64,000 bases of DNA, taken from Actinoplanes teichomyceticus ATCC 31121. Lineage in GTDB: Bacteria; Actinomycetota; Actinomycetes; Mycobacteriales; Micromonosporaceae. Location: contig NZ_CP023865.1 of the NCBI RefSeq assembly GCF_003711105.1, forward strand, positions 2,567,001 to 2,631,000, read 5' to 3'. Under the pieces are notes generated by a model. That model did no database searches and was not told the origin of the DNA. It saw only the letters and a program-made list of their open reading frames with translations. Below, piece by piece: positions 28,490 through 37,554 of this stretch (within the stretch, counting starts at the first letter, position 1; every line of letters begins with the position of its first letter). A program made the position numbers and the translations under genes.

Positions 28490-28800
28490 CGCCGCGCGGC
28501 CCGGGCACGGGACCACGCGGCGGCGGACCGGCTCGCCGCGGCTCGGTCCGCGGTCGGCGACGCCGGCGCGTCCAGGTGGCCGCCGGCCTTGCCGAGCGCC
28601 TCCGGGCCCCGGCGCGGCGGCCGGCCGCTGGAGGCGGCGGCGTGCACGGCGCGGATCGCGAACGTCACCAGACCGGCCAGCCGCGCCCGGCGCCGGTGCC
28701 GGGCCGGTCGTAGGCGACGGTGGTCAGGTCGCCGAGCCGGTCCAGCACGGGCTGCCCGGCCGCCCCGGCTCGCCGGGCACGGCAATGCACACGATGGGCG
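28490..28800 (-). pseudogene. Probable decayed alpha/beta-hydrolase remnant
   Basis: Read on the minus strand, pieces of a hydrolase-like protein appear in different frames: CIAVPGEPGRPGS (about 28752-28790), then VLDRLGDLTTVAYDRPGTGAG (about 28690-28750) before a stop. The combination of a PGEPG loop and a TTVAYDRPGTG strand-turn is typical of the start of alpha/beta hydrolases. No intact frame exists and no catalytic Ser motif is found. The rest of the 390-base gap shows nothing recognisable. Confidence 0.35.
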
Positions 28801-28870
28801 GTGGAGGCGTCACCCGATCGAGGGTATCGACGGACACCGTGCCCCGGGCGGCCCGCTCACCGCGGTTCGC

Positions 28871-30793
28871 TCAGCGGGCGGCGGGCAGGCGGTATCCGTA
28901 CGGATAAAGGGGTTCATAGGGTTTGTCACCGATGTTGATCGGCACCTGGTCGGCCGAGCGCGGCCAGGTGACCGGCAGCCGTCCGGTGAACGGGCGGCGG
29001 CCGAACAGCACGTCGGCGACCCCGGCCCCCTCGCTGCCGGGCAGCCACGAGGCGACCAGCGCGTCGATCCGGCCGAGCTGGTCGGTGATCAGTTGCGGGC
29101 GGCCGGAGACGATCAGCACCACGCACTTCGCGGCGGCCGCGCAGACCCGGTCGACCACCGCGCGGTCGGCCGGTTGCAGGGCGAGCGACTTCGGTTCCCG
29201 CTGCGGCTCGGTGCACCAGGAGCAGACCGGGCCGCCGACGTCGCCGAAGCCCTCCGCGTACGGCGTCTCGCCGACCACCGCCACGCCGATGTCGTCGGCC
29301 GCGACCGGCGCCGACGCGTCCGCGCTGTAGGTGATCCGGGCACCCGGGGCGACCTGGCGCAACCCGTCCAGGATCGTGGTGCCCTCGATGGCGTCCCCGG
29401 AGCGGCCCTGCCAGTCGATGGTCCAGCCGCCGGCCTGGTTGCCGATGTCGTCGGCGTTGCGCCCGGCGACGTAGAGCTTGGCGTCGCCGCGCAGCGGCAG
29501 CAGGTGGCCGCTGTTCTTGAGCAGCACCTGGGATTCGGCGACGGCGCGCCGGGCGAGGGCGCGGTGCGCGGCGCTGCCGACGACGGCGGTGTCGGCGCCC
29601 GAGGCGTACGGACGCTCGAAGAGCCCGAGCTGGAACTTGACCCGCAGGATACGCCGCACCGCGTCGTCGATCCGGCTCATCGGCACCCGCCCGGCGCGCA
29701 CCTCGGCGGTGAGCAGCTGCTGGAAGCGGTCCGCGGTGTTCGGCTCCATGAACATGTCGATGCCGGCGTTGACCCCGTCGCGCACCTGCTTGGCGGTGGG
29801 CCGCGGCTCGGTGTCCGCGACGGTCGGGTCGGGCAACTGGTGGATGCCCTCCCAGTCGCTGATCACGAAGCCGTCGAAGTCCAGTGCCCCCTTGAGCATT
29901 CCGGTGATCAGCTCGCGGCTGCCGTGCACCTTGACCGGGTTGCCGACGCCGTCCTCGGTCCAGTCGACGCTGGAGAACGACGGCATCACGCTCAGCGCGC
30001 CGTGCCGGGCGATCGCCACCCGGTACGGCGCCAGGTCGATGTGCTCGAAATCGGCCCGGCTGGTGACCGTGACACCCTGGTCGATCGGGTAGTCGCCGCT
30101 GCCGGTGCCGTACTCGGTGTCGCCGTCCCCGGCGTAGTGCTTGATCGTGGCGAGCACGCCGCCGCGGCGCAGCCCGTCGACCGCGGTCGCCATCGAGGCG
30201 ACCAGCCCGGGGTCCTCGCCGAAGCTCTCGTACGCCCGGCCCCAGCGCTCGTCCCGGCTGACGCACACGCACGGCGCGAAGTCCCACGGGATCCCGGTGG
30301 CCCGCACCTCCGCGGCGGTGGCCCGGTACACCTGCTCCACCAGCCGTGGGTCCCGGGTCGCGCCGAGGCCGATGTTGTGCGGGAAGATCGTGGCGCCGGA
30401 CGCGTTGCCGTGCCCGTGCACCGCGTCGATCCCGTAGATCATCGGGATGCGCAGCGGGGTGGCCAGGGCGGCTCGCTGGAAGGTGTCGACCATCTCGACC
30501 CAGGACCGTGGGGTGTTGGGCGTGGGCGCCGACCCGCCGCCGGAGAGCACCGACCCGAGCCGCTGCCGGGTGATCAGTGTCGGGTCGGTGGCGACCGCGG
30601 CCCGTTCCGCCTGGGTCATCTGGCCGATCTTGTCGGCCAGGGTCATCCGGTCCAGCAGGTCGCTGACGCGTTTCTCCACCGGCTGCCGGGCGTCTCGATA
30701 CAGTGGCGTGGTGGCCGCCGTGACGGTGGCCCCCGGCACCAGCGCCACGACCAGTGCGCAGGTGGTGACGCCGGCGAGGGTGTGTCGTCTCAT
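28871..30793 (-). CDS. Secreted GH3 beta-glycosidase
   Basis: A 640-residue glycoside hydrolase family 3 enzyme with an N-terminal Sec signal peptide (MRRHTLAGVTTCALVVALVPGATVTAA, cleavage near 26). Domain 1 (about 45-370) has MTLADKIGQMTQ, GIDAVHGHGN, WDFAPCVCVSRDERWGRAYESFGEDP, IKHYAGDG and the nucleophile Asp in VISDWEGIHQ. Domain 2 (about 400-620) has the GRPQLI and GSEGAGVADVLFG features. Likely a beta-glucosidase or glucan exohydrolase acting on plant or fungal glucans outside the cell. It lies between the two halves of the polyamine module without clear relation. Divergent from the receiver gene across 143 bases. Confidence 0.92.
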   Translation of the reverse strand: MRRHTLAGVTTCALVVALVPGATVTAATTPLYRDARQPVEKRVSDLLDRMTLADKIGQMTQAERAAVATDPTLITRQRLGSVLSGGGSAPTPNTPRSWVEMVDTFQRAALATPLRIPMIYGIDAVHGHGNASGATIFPHNIGLGATRDPRLVEQVYRATAAEVRATGIPWDFAPCVCVSRDERWGRAYESFGEDPGLVASMATAVDGLRRGGVLATIKHYAGDGDTEYGTGSGDYPIDQGVTVTSRADFEHIDLAPYRVAIARHGALSVMPSFSSVDWTEDGVGNPVKVHGSRELITGMLKGALDFDGFVISDWEGIHQLPDPTVADTEPRPTAKQVRDGVNAGIDMFMEPNTADRFQQLLTAEVRAGRVPMSRIDDAVRRILRVKFQLGLFERPYASGADTAVVGSAAHRALARRAVAESQVLLKNSGHLLPLRGDAKLYVAGRNADDIGNQAGGWTIDWQGRSGDAIEGTTILDGLRQVAPGARITYSADASAPVAADDIGVAVVGETPYAEGFGDVGGPVCSWCTEPQREPKSLALQPADRAVVDRVCAAAAKCVVLIVSGRPQLITDQLGRIDALVASWLPGSEGAGVADVLFGRRPFTGRLPVTWPRSADQVPINIGDKPYEPLYPYGYRLPAAR

Positions 30794-30936
30794 CGCGCCC
30801 TCCTCAGATGTCGGTCGTCCTCGATCCTCGGCCCCGGGTGCGCCGCGTCACCAGTGCGTTGCGGCAAGCGACATATCGTCGGTGGCAATTGTCGTAAAGC
30901 GCCTCCGCCGGTGCGTGGCGGGCGCATGCTCAGGGA

Positions 30937-31353
30937 ATGGCAGTGTTGCTGATTGCCGAGGACGACGAGGACATCGCCGCCGTCCTGGCGCGGGTGTGCA
31001 AGCGGGCCGGTCTGACCGTGCTGCGCGCGCCGGACGGGCGGGCCGCCCTGGAGATGGTCGTCGCGGAGCGCCCGGACGTGCTGCTGACCGATCTCGGCAT
31101 GCCGAGGATGGACGGCTGGGAGCTGATCCGCGCGGTCCGGGCCCATCCGGAGGTGGGGCGGACCCCGGTGGCCATCCTGACCGGGCAACTCGCCCCCGGC
31201 GATCCGCGGGTGGCCGAGGCGGAGGTCTGTGCGGTCCTGCTCAAGCCCTGCCCGAACGATCAGCTGCTGGCGGTGATCCAGGAGCTGATCGAGCGCGGGC
31301 CGCACGAGCACGCGCCGGGATGTACGGTGCAAAAGGTGCATAGCCAAGTTTAG
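30937..31353 (+). CDS. Single-domain response regulator (CheY-like receiver)
   Basis: A 138-residue stand-alone receiver with IAEDDEDIAAVL (acidic pocket), phospho-Asp in LLTDLGMPRMDG, Thr in AILTGQLAPGD and Lys in VLLKPCPND, and no output domain. The sequence LTGQLAPGD/LLKP resembles the LITGYLPPGD/VVPKP stretch of the receiver-PAS-GAF kinase at 8.9-10.9 kb, so the two receivers may be related. Such proteins act by protein binding or as phosphorelay intermediates. No partner kinase is adjacent. Confidence 0.88.
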   Translation: MAVLLIAEDDEDIAAVLARVCKRAGLTVLRAPDGRAALEMVVAERPDVLLTDLGMPRMDGWELIRAVRAHPEVGRTPVAILTGQLAPGDPRVAEAEVCAVLLKPCPNDQLLAVIQELIERGPHEHAPGCTVQKVHSQV

Positions 31354-31436
31354 GGTTCATCGGCGGCGATCCGGCGCCCCAGCCGTGCGTCGCCGCTGCC
31401 GTGCGTGCGGCGCAGACCGGAACCGCGACCGGCCGA

Positions 31437-31892
31437 CTACCGGGTGCCCCAGGCGTAGGTCTGCTTGGCCAGCTTGAGGTACATGAACGTGTCGGCCGAG
31501 GTCACCCCGTCGATCGCGCGGACCTTCTCGTTGAGCAGGTCGAGCAGGTGCTCGTCGTCGGTGCAGACCAGCTCGACCAGCAGGTCGTACCGGCCGGCGC
31601 AGATCACCACGTAGTCGACCTCGGGGATCGCGGCGAGCTCGTCGGCGATCTCCCGGAGGTCGCCGCTGACCCGCAGGCCGACCATCGCCTGCCGGGCGAA
31701 ACCGAGGGTGAGCGGGTCGGTGACCGCGACGATCTGCATCAGGCCGTTGTCCAGCAGCCGCTGCACGCGCTGACGCACCGCCGCCTCGGACAGCCCGATC
31801 GTCTTGGCGAGCGTGGCGTAGGACATCCGCCCGTCCCGCTGCAGGTGATCGATGATCTGCTTGTTGATCTCGTCCAGGGCCACGTCGCTCAC
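31437..31892 (-). CDS. Lrp/AsnC-family transcriptional regulator
   Basis: A 151-residue regulator: winged helix-turn-helix (about 1-60; LDEINKQIIDHLQRDGRMSYATLAKTIGLSEAAVRQRVQRL) and a RAM effector domain (about 70-145; VGLRVSGDLREIADELAAIPEVDYVVICAGRYDLLVELVC). The GTG start gives the usual family length and a normal N-terminus; an upstream in-frame extension looks non-coding. It lies 44 bases downstream of gabT on the same strand, so it probably controls the aldehyde dehydrogenase-gabT operon and possibly the potABCD genes, with an amine or amino acid as signal. Confidence 0.92.
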   Translation of the reverse strand: MSDVALDEINKQIIDHLQRDGRMSYATLAKTIGLSEAAVRQRVQRLLDNGLMQIVAVTDPLTLGFARQAMVGLRVSGDLREIADELAAIPEVDYVVICAGRYDLLVELVCTDDEHLLDLLNEKVRAIDGVTSADTFMYLKLAKQTYAWGTR

Positions 31893-31936
31893 GCCGCGAT
31901 TCTTACCTGTGCGCGCGTGCCCGGGCAAAAAGTGTC

Positions 31937-33214
31937 CTAGTTGTTTCGCACCGAGGTGGCCAGGATGTCGAGGCCGCGCCGCAACTCGCCGTCGGAGATC
32001 ACCAGCGGCGGCAGGAAGCGCAGCACGTTGCCGTAGGTGCCGCAGGTCAGTGTGAGCAGCCCGGCCTGGTGACAGGCCCGCGACACCGCCGCGGCGCGGG
32101 CGGCGTCCGGCTCCAGGCCGCCCGGGACCACCAGCTCGACGGCGACCATCGCGCCCCGGCCGCGCACCTCGGCGATCCCCGGGTCGGCCAGCGCGGCCAG
32201 CGCCGGCGCCAGGACCGACTCGATGCGCCGCGCGGCGGTGGCCAGATCCAGCTCCCGCATCGTCTCGATGGCGGCGAGCGCGGCGGCGCAGGCCACCGGA
32301 TTACCGCCGTACGTCCCGCCGAGGCCACCGGCGTGCACCGCGTCCATCAGCTCGGCGCGGCCGACCACGCCGGCGATCGGCAGCCCGCCGCCCATCCCCT
32401 TGGCCGTGGTGATCAGATCGGGTTCGAGGTTCTCGTGCTCGGCGGCGAACCACTGCCCGGTCCGGCAGAAGCCGGTCTGGATCTCGTCGGCCACGAAGAC
32501 CGCCCCGGCCTCGGCCGCCCACGCCGCGATCGCCGGCAGGAAGCCGGGCGCCGGGACCACGAAACCGCCCTCGCCCTGGATCGGCTCGATCAGCACGGCC
32601 GCCACGTTGCCCGCGCCCACCTGCTTCTCCATCACGTCGATCGCCCGGCGGGCGGCCTGCGCCCCGGCCAGCCCGCCGTCGCGCAGCGGGTACGACATCG
32701 GCGCCCGGTAGACCTCCGGCGCGAACGGGCCGAACCGGTGCTTGTACGGCATGTTCTTCGCGGTCAGCGCCATGGTCAGGTTGGTCCGGCCGTGGTACGC
32801 GTGGTCGAACACCACGACCGCCTGCCGCCCGGTGGCATGTCGTGCGATCTTGACGGCGTTCTCCACCGCCTCGGCGCCCGAGTTGAACAGCGCGGCCCGC
32901 TTGCCGAACGAGCCCGGGGTCAGTTCGATCAGCCGCTCGCAGACCGCGACGTACGACTCGTACGGCGCGACCATGAAGCAGGTGTGGGTGAACCGCTCCA
33001 CCTGCTCGCGGACCGCCCGTACCACCCGGGGCGCGGCGTTGCCGACGGTGGTGACCGCGATGCCGGACGCGAAGTCGATCCACTCGCGCCCGTCGACGTC
33101 GGTCAGCGTGCCACCGCCGGCATGGTCGACATAGGCGGAGAGGGTCGAGCCGACCCCGCGGGCCACCGCCGCCAGCCGCCGCCTGTGCAACTCGCCGGAC
33201 GAGGAGGGGGACAC
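31937..33214 (-). CDS. gabT: 4-aminobutyrate aminotransferase
   Basis: A 425-residue class III PLP aminotransferase of the GabT type that moves the amino group of GABA to 2-oxoglutarate, giving succinic semialdehyde. Motifs are WIDFASGIAVTTVGN, FNSGAEAVENAVKIARHATGR, FDHAYHGRTNLTMALTAK, FVADEIQTGFCRTG and the PLP lysine in ITTAKGMGGGLPIAGV. The GTG start lies two bases after the dehydrogenase stop, indicating one transcript. It completes conversion of putrescine carbon to succinic semialdehyde; no succinic semialdehyde dehydrogenase gene is in the window. Confidence 0.93.
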   Translation of the reverse strand: MSPSSSGELHRRRLAAVARGVGSTLSAYVDHAGGGTLTDVDGREWIDFASGIAVTTVGNAAPRVVRAVREQVERFTHTCFMVAPYESYVAVCERLIELTPGSFGKRAALFNSGAEAVENAVKIARHATGRQAVVVFDHAYHGRTNLTMALTAKNMPYKHRFGPFAPEVYRAPMSYPLRDGGLAGAQAARRAIDVMEKQVGAGNVAAVLIEPIQGEGGFVVPAPGFLPAIAAWAAEAGAVFVADEIQTGFCRTGQWFAAEHENLEPDLITTAKGMGGGLPIAGVVGRAELMDAVHAGGLGGTYGGNPVACAAALAAIETMRELDLATAARRIESVLAPALAALADPGIAEVRGRGAMVAVELVVPGGLEPDAARAAAVSRACHQAGLLTLTCGTYGNVLRFLPPLVISDGELRRGLDILATSVRNN

Positions 33215-33216
33215 GG

Positions 33217-34653
33217 TCAGGCCCCCACGCGGTGCATGACGTGCTTGATCCGGGTGTAGTCGGCCAGGCCGTACACGGAGAGGTCCTTGCCGTGCCCGGA
33301 GTGCTTGAAGCCGCCGTGCGGCATCTCCGCGACCAGCGGGATGTGGCAGTTGACCCAGACGCAGCCGAAGTCCAGCCGCTGGGTCATCCGCATCGCCCGG
33401 CCGTGGTCGGCGGTCCACACGCTGGAGGCCAGGGCGTAGTCGACGCCGTTGGCCGACCGCACCGCCTGCTCCTCGTCGGTGAACCGCTGCACGGTGATGA
33501 CCGGGCCGAACACCTCGTTCTGGATGATCTCATCGTCCTGTCGCAGGCCGGCCACGACGGTGGGGGAGAAGAAGAACCCGCGGTCGCCGACCCGGGTGCC
33601 GCCGGTCTCCACCGAGGCGTGGTCCGGCAGCCGGTCCAGGAAACCGGCGACCCGGGCCAGCTGGCCGGCGTTGTTGATTGGGCCGTAGAACGCGTCCTCG
33701 TCGTCCGGCGCGCCGGTGCGGGTGTCGCGGGCCCGCTCGGTGAGGGCGGCGACGAAGTCCAGGTAGGCGGCCGAGGCGACGAGCACCCGGGTGGCGGCGG
33801 TGCAGTCCTGACCGGCGTTGAAGTAGCCCGCCTCGGCGATCGCCGCGGCGGCGGCCGCGATGTCGGCGTCCTCGAACACCACGACCGGGGCCTTGCCGCC
33901 CAGCTCCAGGTGGGTGCGCTTGAGGTCGGCGGCGGCCGCGCCGGCCACCTCCATGCCGGCCCGCACCGACCCGGTGATCGACACCATCCGCGGGGTGCGG
34001 TGCCCGACCAGCGCGCGGCCGGTGTCCCGGTCGCCGAGCACCACGTTGAAGACGCCGGCCGGCAGGAACTCGGCGGCGATCTCGGCCAGCAGCACGCTGG
34101 TGACCGGGGTGGTGTCGGACGGCTTGAGGACCACGGTGTTGCCCGCGGCGATCGCCGGCGCGACCTTCCAGACCGCCATCATCAGCGGGTAGTTCCACGG
34201 CGTGACCTGGGCGCAGACGCCGACCGGCTCGCGCCGCACGTAGCTCTCGTAACCGTCGAGGTACTGCCCGGCGGAGCGGCCCTCCAGCACCCGGGCGGCG
34301 CCGGCGAAGAACCGGATCTGGTCGACCGCCGGCGGCAGCTCCTCGTCGGCGGTCAGCCCCAGCGGCTTGCCGGTGTTCTGCGACTCGGCGGCGACCAGCT
34401 CGTCGGCCCGGGCCTCCACCGCGTCGGCGAACCTCAGCAGCGCCCGCTGCCGCTGGCTCGGGGTGGTGTCGCGCCACCGGGCGAAGGCGGTCGCGGCGGC
34501 CGACATGGCCCGGTCGACGTCCTCGGGGCCGGAGACCGCGGCGGACGCGAACACCTCGCCGGTGGACGGGTCGACGAGGTCGCGGTACCGCCCGCCGGCG
34601 GGCGCGACCGCGGCCCCGGCGACGAAGTTGTGCAGGACCTGCTTGGCGGTCAT
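33217..34653 (-). CDS. Aminobutyraldehyde-type NAD aldehyde dehydrogenase
   Basis: A 478-residue aldehyde dehydrogenase with TPWNYPLMMAVWKVAPAIAAGN, the general-base Glu in LELGGKAPVVVF, nucleophile Cys in FNAGQDCTAATR, and NEVFGPVITV. The short form, FNAGQDC and the neighbouring gabT fit 4-aminobutyraldehyde dehydrogenase (PatD-like), which makes GABA from 4-aminobutanal. The start MTAKQVLHNFVAG is typical of that group; the in-frame stretch upstream is non-coding. Its stop is two bases before the gabT start. The 241 bases upstream hold no gene; a promoter must lie there but is not recognisable. Confidence 0.9.
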   Translation of the reverse strand: MTAKQVLHNFVAGAAVAPAGGRYRDLVDPSTGEVFASAAVSGPEDVDRAMSAAATAFARWRDTTPSQRQRALLRFADAVEARADELVAAESQNTGKPLGLTADEELPPAVDQIRFFAGAARVLEGRSAGQYLDGYESYVRREPVGVCAQVTPWNYPLMMAVWKVAPAIAAGNTVVLKPSDTTPVTSVLLAEIAAEFLPAGVFNVVLGDRDTGRALVGHRTPRMVSITGSVRAGMEVAGAAAADLKRTHLELGGKAPVVVFEDADIAAAAAAIAEAGYFNAGQDCTAATRVLVASAAYLDFVAALTERARDTRTGAPDDEDAFYGPINNAGQLARVAGFLDRLPDHASVETGGTRVGDRGFFFSPTVVAGLRQDDEIIQNEVFGPVITVQRFTDEEQAVRSANGVDYALASSVWTADHGRAMRMTQRLDFGCVWVNCHIPLVAEMPHGGFKHSGHGKDLSVYGLADYTRIKHVMHRVGA

Positions 34654-34894
34654 CCGGCCTCCAGCGATGGGATCGGCGCAGTCCGCCCCATCTTTTCCGC
34701 TGAATCCGTGGTGAACAAGGGGGCGCGGGCAGCTTTCCGTGTTTCCGGCGGTTCCGCCACCACCGCCCGGCACGGGCCGCCCGGTGGCGGCACGGCCCAC
34801 GCCGTGGCGCGGGCCGCCTCCGCATTGTGCGCCCGGCCCGCGCCCGCCGGAGACCGGAATCGGCGCCGTCACCCGGTCGGTCCGGCACCCGCGG

Positions 34895-37282
34895 TCACGA
34901 CGCGAGCGGCTGGACCTCCACCGGGGTGACCAGCCGGCGGTCCGGCCCGGCCGGGCGCGCCGGGCCGGTGAGCCGGACGGTCGCCGTGCACGGCAGGTCC
35001 CCGGCCGACGTGCCGACCAGCACCCGCAGCTCACCCGGCTCCACCACGCGCCGCAGGTCCCGGCCGGCGAACGCGGTCCGGTCGGTGTGCACCCGGAACG
35101 TCACGTCGGCGCCCGCACCGGCGGCCAGCTCGACGCGGTGGAAGCCGGACAGCTGGCGCACCGGGCGGGTCACCTGGGCGACCGGGTCGGACAGGTACAG
35201 CTGGACCACCTCGGCGCCGTCGCGCGCACCGGTGTTACGCACCCGGACGGTCACCGCGAACTCGCCGTCGGTCGGCACGGTGTCCGCGCTGACCCGCAGC
35301 TGGTCCACGGTGAACGTGGTGTACGACCGGCCGTGGCCGAACGGGTAGAGCGGCGTCGGATCGAGGTTGCTGACCCCGCTGTCGGTCGCGCCCAGGATCG
35401 GCTGCAGGTACGTGCCCGGCTGCCCGCCCGGCGTCCGCGGGATCTGCACCGGCAGCTTGCCGGTCGGCTGGACCCGCCCGCTGAGCACCCCGGCGATCGC
35501 GTGGCCGCCGGCCTGACCGGGCATGAACGCGCTGACCAGCCCGGCGACCCGGCCGTCGAGGTCGCCCAGCGCGTACGGCCGGCCGGAGACCAGCACCACG
35601 ACCAGCGGGGTGCCGGTGGCCAGCAGCTCCTCCAGCAGCTCCGCCTGCACCCCGGGCAGCCGCAGGTCGTCGGCGTCGCAGCCCTCGCCCGAGGTGCCCT
35701 TGCCGAACAGCCCGGCCAGGTCGCCGACGAAGGCCACGGCCAGGTCGGCGTTGCGGGCGGCGTCGACGGCCTCGGCGAAGCCGGTGCGGTCGTCGCCGTC
35801 CACCGCGCAGCCCCGGGCGTAGGTGATCTCGTTGGCCGGGAACTCGGCGCGCAGGGCGTCGACCGCGGTCGGGATGTCCAGGCCCAGGCCCAGCTGCGGG
35901 TAGCGGGGCAGCACGTGGTTGGGGAAGGCGTAGCAGCCCAGGAAGGTGCGCGCGTCGTCGGCGCACGGGCCGATCGCGGCGATCCGGAACGGCTCGGTGA
36001 CCGGCAGCGCGCTGCCCGGGTCGAGCAGCACGATCGAGCGTTCGGCGAGCTCGACCGCGATGTCCTGGTTGGCCGGCGCGTTCAGGTCGGTGAGCGGCGC
36101 GGCGATCACCGAGGTCTCCGGCGTCCAGCCCGGGTCGAGCAGGCCGAGCGCGGCCTTCTGGGTCAGCAGGCGGCGGACCGCGCGGTCGACGTACTCCTCC
36201 GGCACCTCGCCGCGGCGCACCTTCGCCACCAGCGCGTCGCCGTAGCCGATGGTGTCCGGCAGCTCCACGTCGATGCCGGCGGCCAGCGCCTGCGCGCCGG
36301 CGTCGGCGTTGTCCGCGGCGACGCCGTGCATGGTGGCCAGGAACGGGATGGCCCAGTAGTCGGAGACGACCGTGCCGGTGAAGCCCCACTCGTCCCGCAG
36401 CACCTCGGTGAGCAGCCACGGGTCGGCGCCGGCCGGCACACCGTCCACATCGGAGTAGGAGTTCATCACCGAGCCGGCCCCGCCGCCGCCCCGGCTCACC
36501 GCGGCGACCGCGGTCTCGAACGGCGGCAGCACCACGTCGATCAGCTCGCGCCGGCCCATCGGCACCGGGCCGTGGTTGCGCGCGCCGCGGGACGCCGAGT
36601 ACCCGGCGAAGTGCTTGAGAGTGGCGATCACGCCGGAGCTCTGCAACCCCCGGACGTACGCCGAGCCGACCGTCGCCACCAGGTACGGGTCCTCGCCGAT
36701 GGTCTCCTCGACCCGTCCCCAGCGGTAGTCGCGGACCACGTCGAGCACCGGTGACAGGCCCTGGTGCACGCCGAGCGCGGCCATGTCCCGGCCGATCGCG
36801 GCGGCCATCCGCTCGATCAGCTGCGGGTCGAAGGTGGCGCCCCAGGCGAGCGCGGCCGGGTAGACGGTGGCGCCGAACGCGGTGAACCCGGTCAGGCACT
36901 CCTCGTGCACCAGGGCCGGGATGCCGAGCCGGCTGGACATCACGATCTGCTGCTGGCGGACCAGCTCGGCGGCGCCCTCGGCCGGGGTGAGCGGGACGCT
37001 GCCGTACACCCGGGTGAGGTGGCCGAGGCCGTGCCGGGCGGCCTCGGCGAGCGGGATGCCGCCGCCGGCCGCGAAGACGTCCTGCATCGGCGCGACGTTG
37101 TGCTGCTCCTGCGGGTCGTAACCGTCGTCGTCGGCGGTCGCGCCCATGTCGTTGCCGACCCAGCGGCTGCCCAGCTGCGCGACCTTCTCCTCGAGGGTCA
37201 TCTCGGCGAGCAGTGCCTCGACGCGGTCGGCGACGGGCAGCGCCGGGTCGCGCCACGGCTGGGTCACCTGTTCTGTGGTCAA
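34895..37282 (-). CDS. Intracellular GH3 beta-xylosidase/beta-glucosidase
   Basis: A 795-residue family 3 glycosidase without signal peptide. It has EMTLEEKVAQLGSRW, YPAALAWGATFDP, ALGVHQGLSPVLDVVRDYRWGRVEETIGEDP, LKHFAGYSASRGARNHGP, nucleophile Asp in VVSDYWAIP, and C-terminal fibronectin-like domain (about 690-780). TTG at 37282 is taken as start because GGAGG lies 5 bases upstream and the 15-base operator candidate then falls in the leader; an ATG at 37339 would put the operator inside the gene. Divergent from a sugar ABC transporter, it would split imported oligosaccharides. The layout resembles the Streptomyces bxl (xylobiose) cluster. Confidence 0.88.
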   Translation of the reverse strand: MTTEQVTQPWRDPALPVADRVEALLAEMTLEEKVAQLGSRWVGNDMGATADDDGYDPQEQHNVAPMQDVFAAGGGIPLAEAARHGLGHLTRVYGSVPLTPAEGAAELVRQQQIVMSSRLGIPALVHEECLTGFTAFGATVYPAALAWGATFDPQLIERMAAAIGRDMAALGVHQGLSPVLDVVRDYRWGRVEETIGEDPYLVATVGSAYVRGLQSSGVIATLKHFAGYSASRGARNHGPVPMGRRELIDVVLPPFETAVAAVSRGGGGAGSVMNSYSDVDGVPAGADPWLLTEVLRDEWGFTGTVVSDYWAIPFLATMHGVAADNADAGAQALAAGIDVELPDTIGYGDALVAKVRRGEVPEEYVDRAVRRLLTQKAALGLLDPGWTPETSVIAAPLTDLNAPANQDIAVELAERSIVLLDPGSALPVTEPFRIAAIGPCADDARTFLGCYAFPNHVLPRYPQLGLGLDIPTAVDALRAEFPANEITYARGCAVDGDDRTGFAEAVDAARNADLAVAFVGDLAGLFGKGTSGEGCDADDLRLPGVQAELLEELLATGTPLVVVLVSGRPYALGDLDGRVAGLVSAFMPGQAGGHAIAGVLSGRVQPTGKLPVQIPRTPGGQPGTYLQPILGATDSGVSNLDPTPLYPFGHGRSYTTFTVDQLRVSADTVPTDGEFAVTVRVRNTGARDGAEVVQLYLSDPVAQVTRPVRQLSGFHRVELAAGAGADVTFRVHTDRTAFAGRDLRRVVEPGELRVLVGTSAGDLPCTATVRLTGPARPAGPDRRLVTPVEVQPLAS

Positions 37283-37287
37283 CGTTT

Positions 37288-37292
37288 CCTCC
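37288..37292 (-). promoter_or_regulatory. Ribosome site that decides the GH3 TTG start
   Basis: Minus-strand GGAGG followed by AAACG and TTG (37282). No comparable site precedes the upstream ATG at 37339. Confidence 0.65.
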
Positions 37293-37300
37293 GGAGGGTT

Positions 37301-37315
37301 CCCGAAACTTTCGGG
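37301..37315. promoter_or_regulatory. CCCGAAACTTTCGGG perfect palindrome (operator candidate)
   Basis: A perfect 7-1-7 inverted repeat in the divergent region between the GH3 gene and the sugar-binding-protein gene. Its core CGAAACTTTCG resembles the CGAA-N-TTCG elements I recall upstream of xylan/xylo-oligosaccharide genes in Streptomyces. Related cores occur at 37463 and 41877. The LacI protein at the end of the cluster is the natural candidate binder. Confidence 0.6.
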
Positions 37316-37462
37316 TGCCTTGGCGTGCCTGCGGGCCATCGGGAAGAGCCCGCCGACGCTGCCTACTCTCGCGCTCCGGGCACGGTTACGGCAAGGGCCT
37401 TGACACCTGTCACGGCGAAACCCTACGTTAACGAAACCTCGCGTTAATTTGCGGCTGTCACT

Positions 37463-37473
37463 CGAAAGTTCCG
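37463..37473. promoter_or_regulatory. Second operator-like core before the sugar-binding-protein gene
   Basis: CGAAAGTTCCG, one change in the symmetric half relative to the 37301 palindrome. It overlaps the perfect palindrome GTTCCGGAAC (37468-37477) and lies about 80 bases upstream of the binding-protein start. Confidence 0.45.
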
Positions 37474-37554
37474 GAACTCGGTGACCGCCGTCGCCATCGC
37501 TTTATCACCCGCCGCGGCCCCCTGCCGCGGCTTGTTTCGAGTACGGAGATCAGC

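Noticed and set aside
26074..28785. A 903-codon minus-strand frame opposite potC and the aminotransferase
   Set aside because: Antisense shadow of two clear genes; low-complexity composition and no domain.
28481..30952. An 823-codon plus-strand frame opposite the secreted GH3 gene
   Set aside because: Antisense shadow; the GH3 protein on the other strand has a signal peptide and all catalytic motifs.
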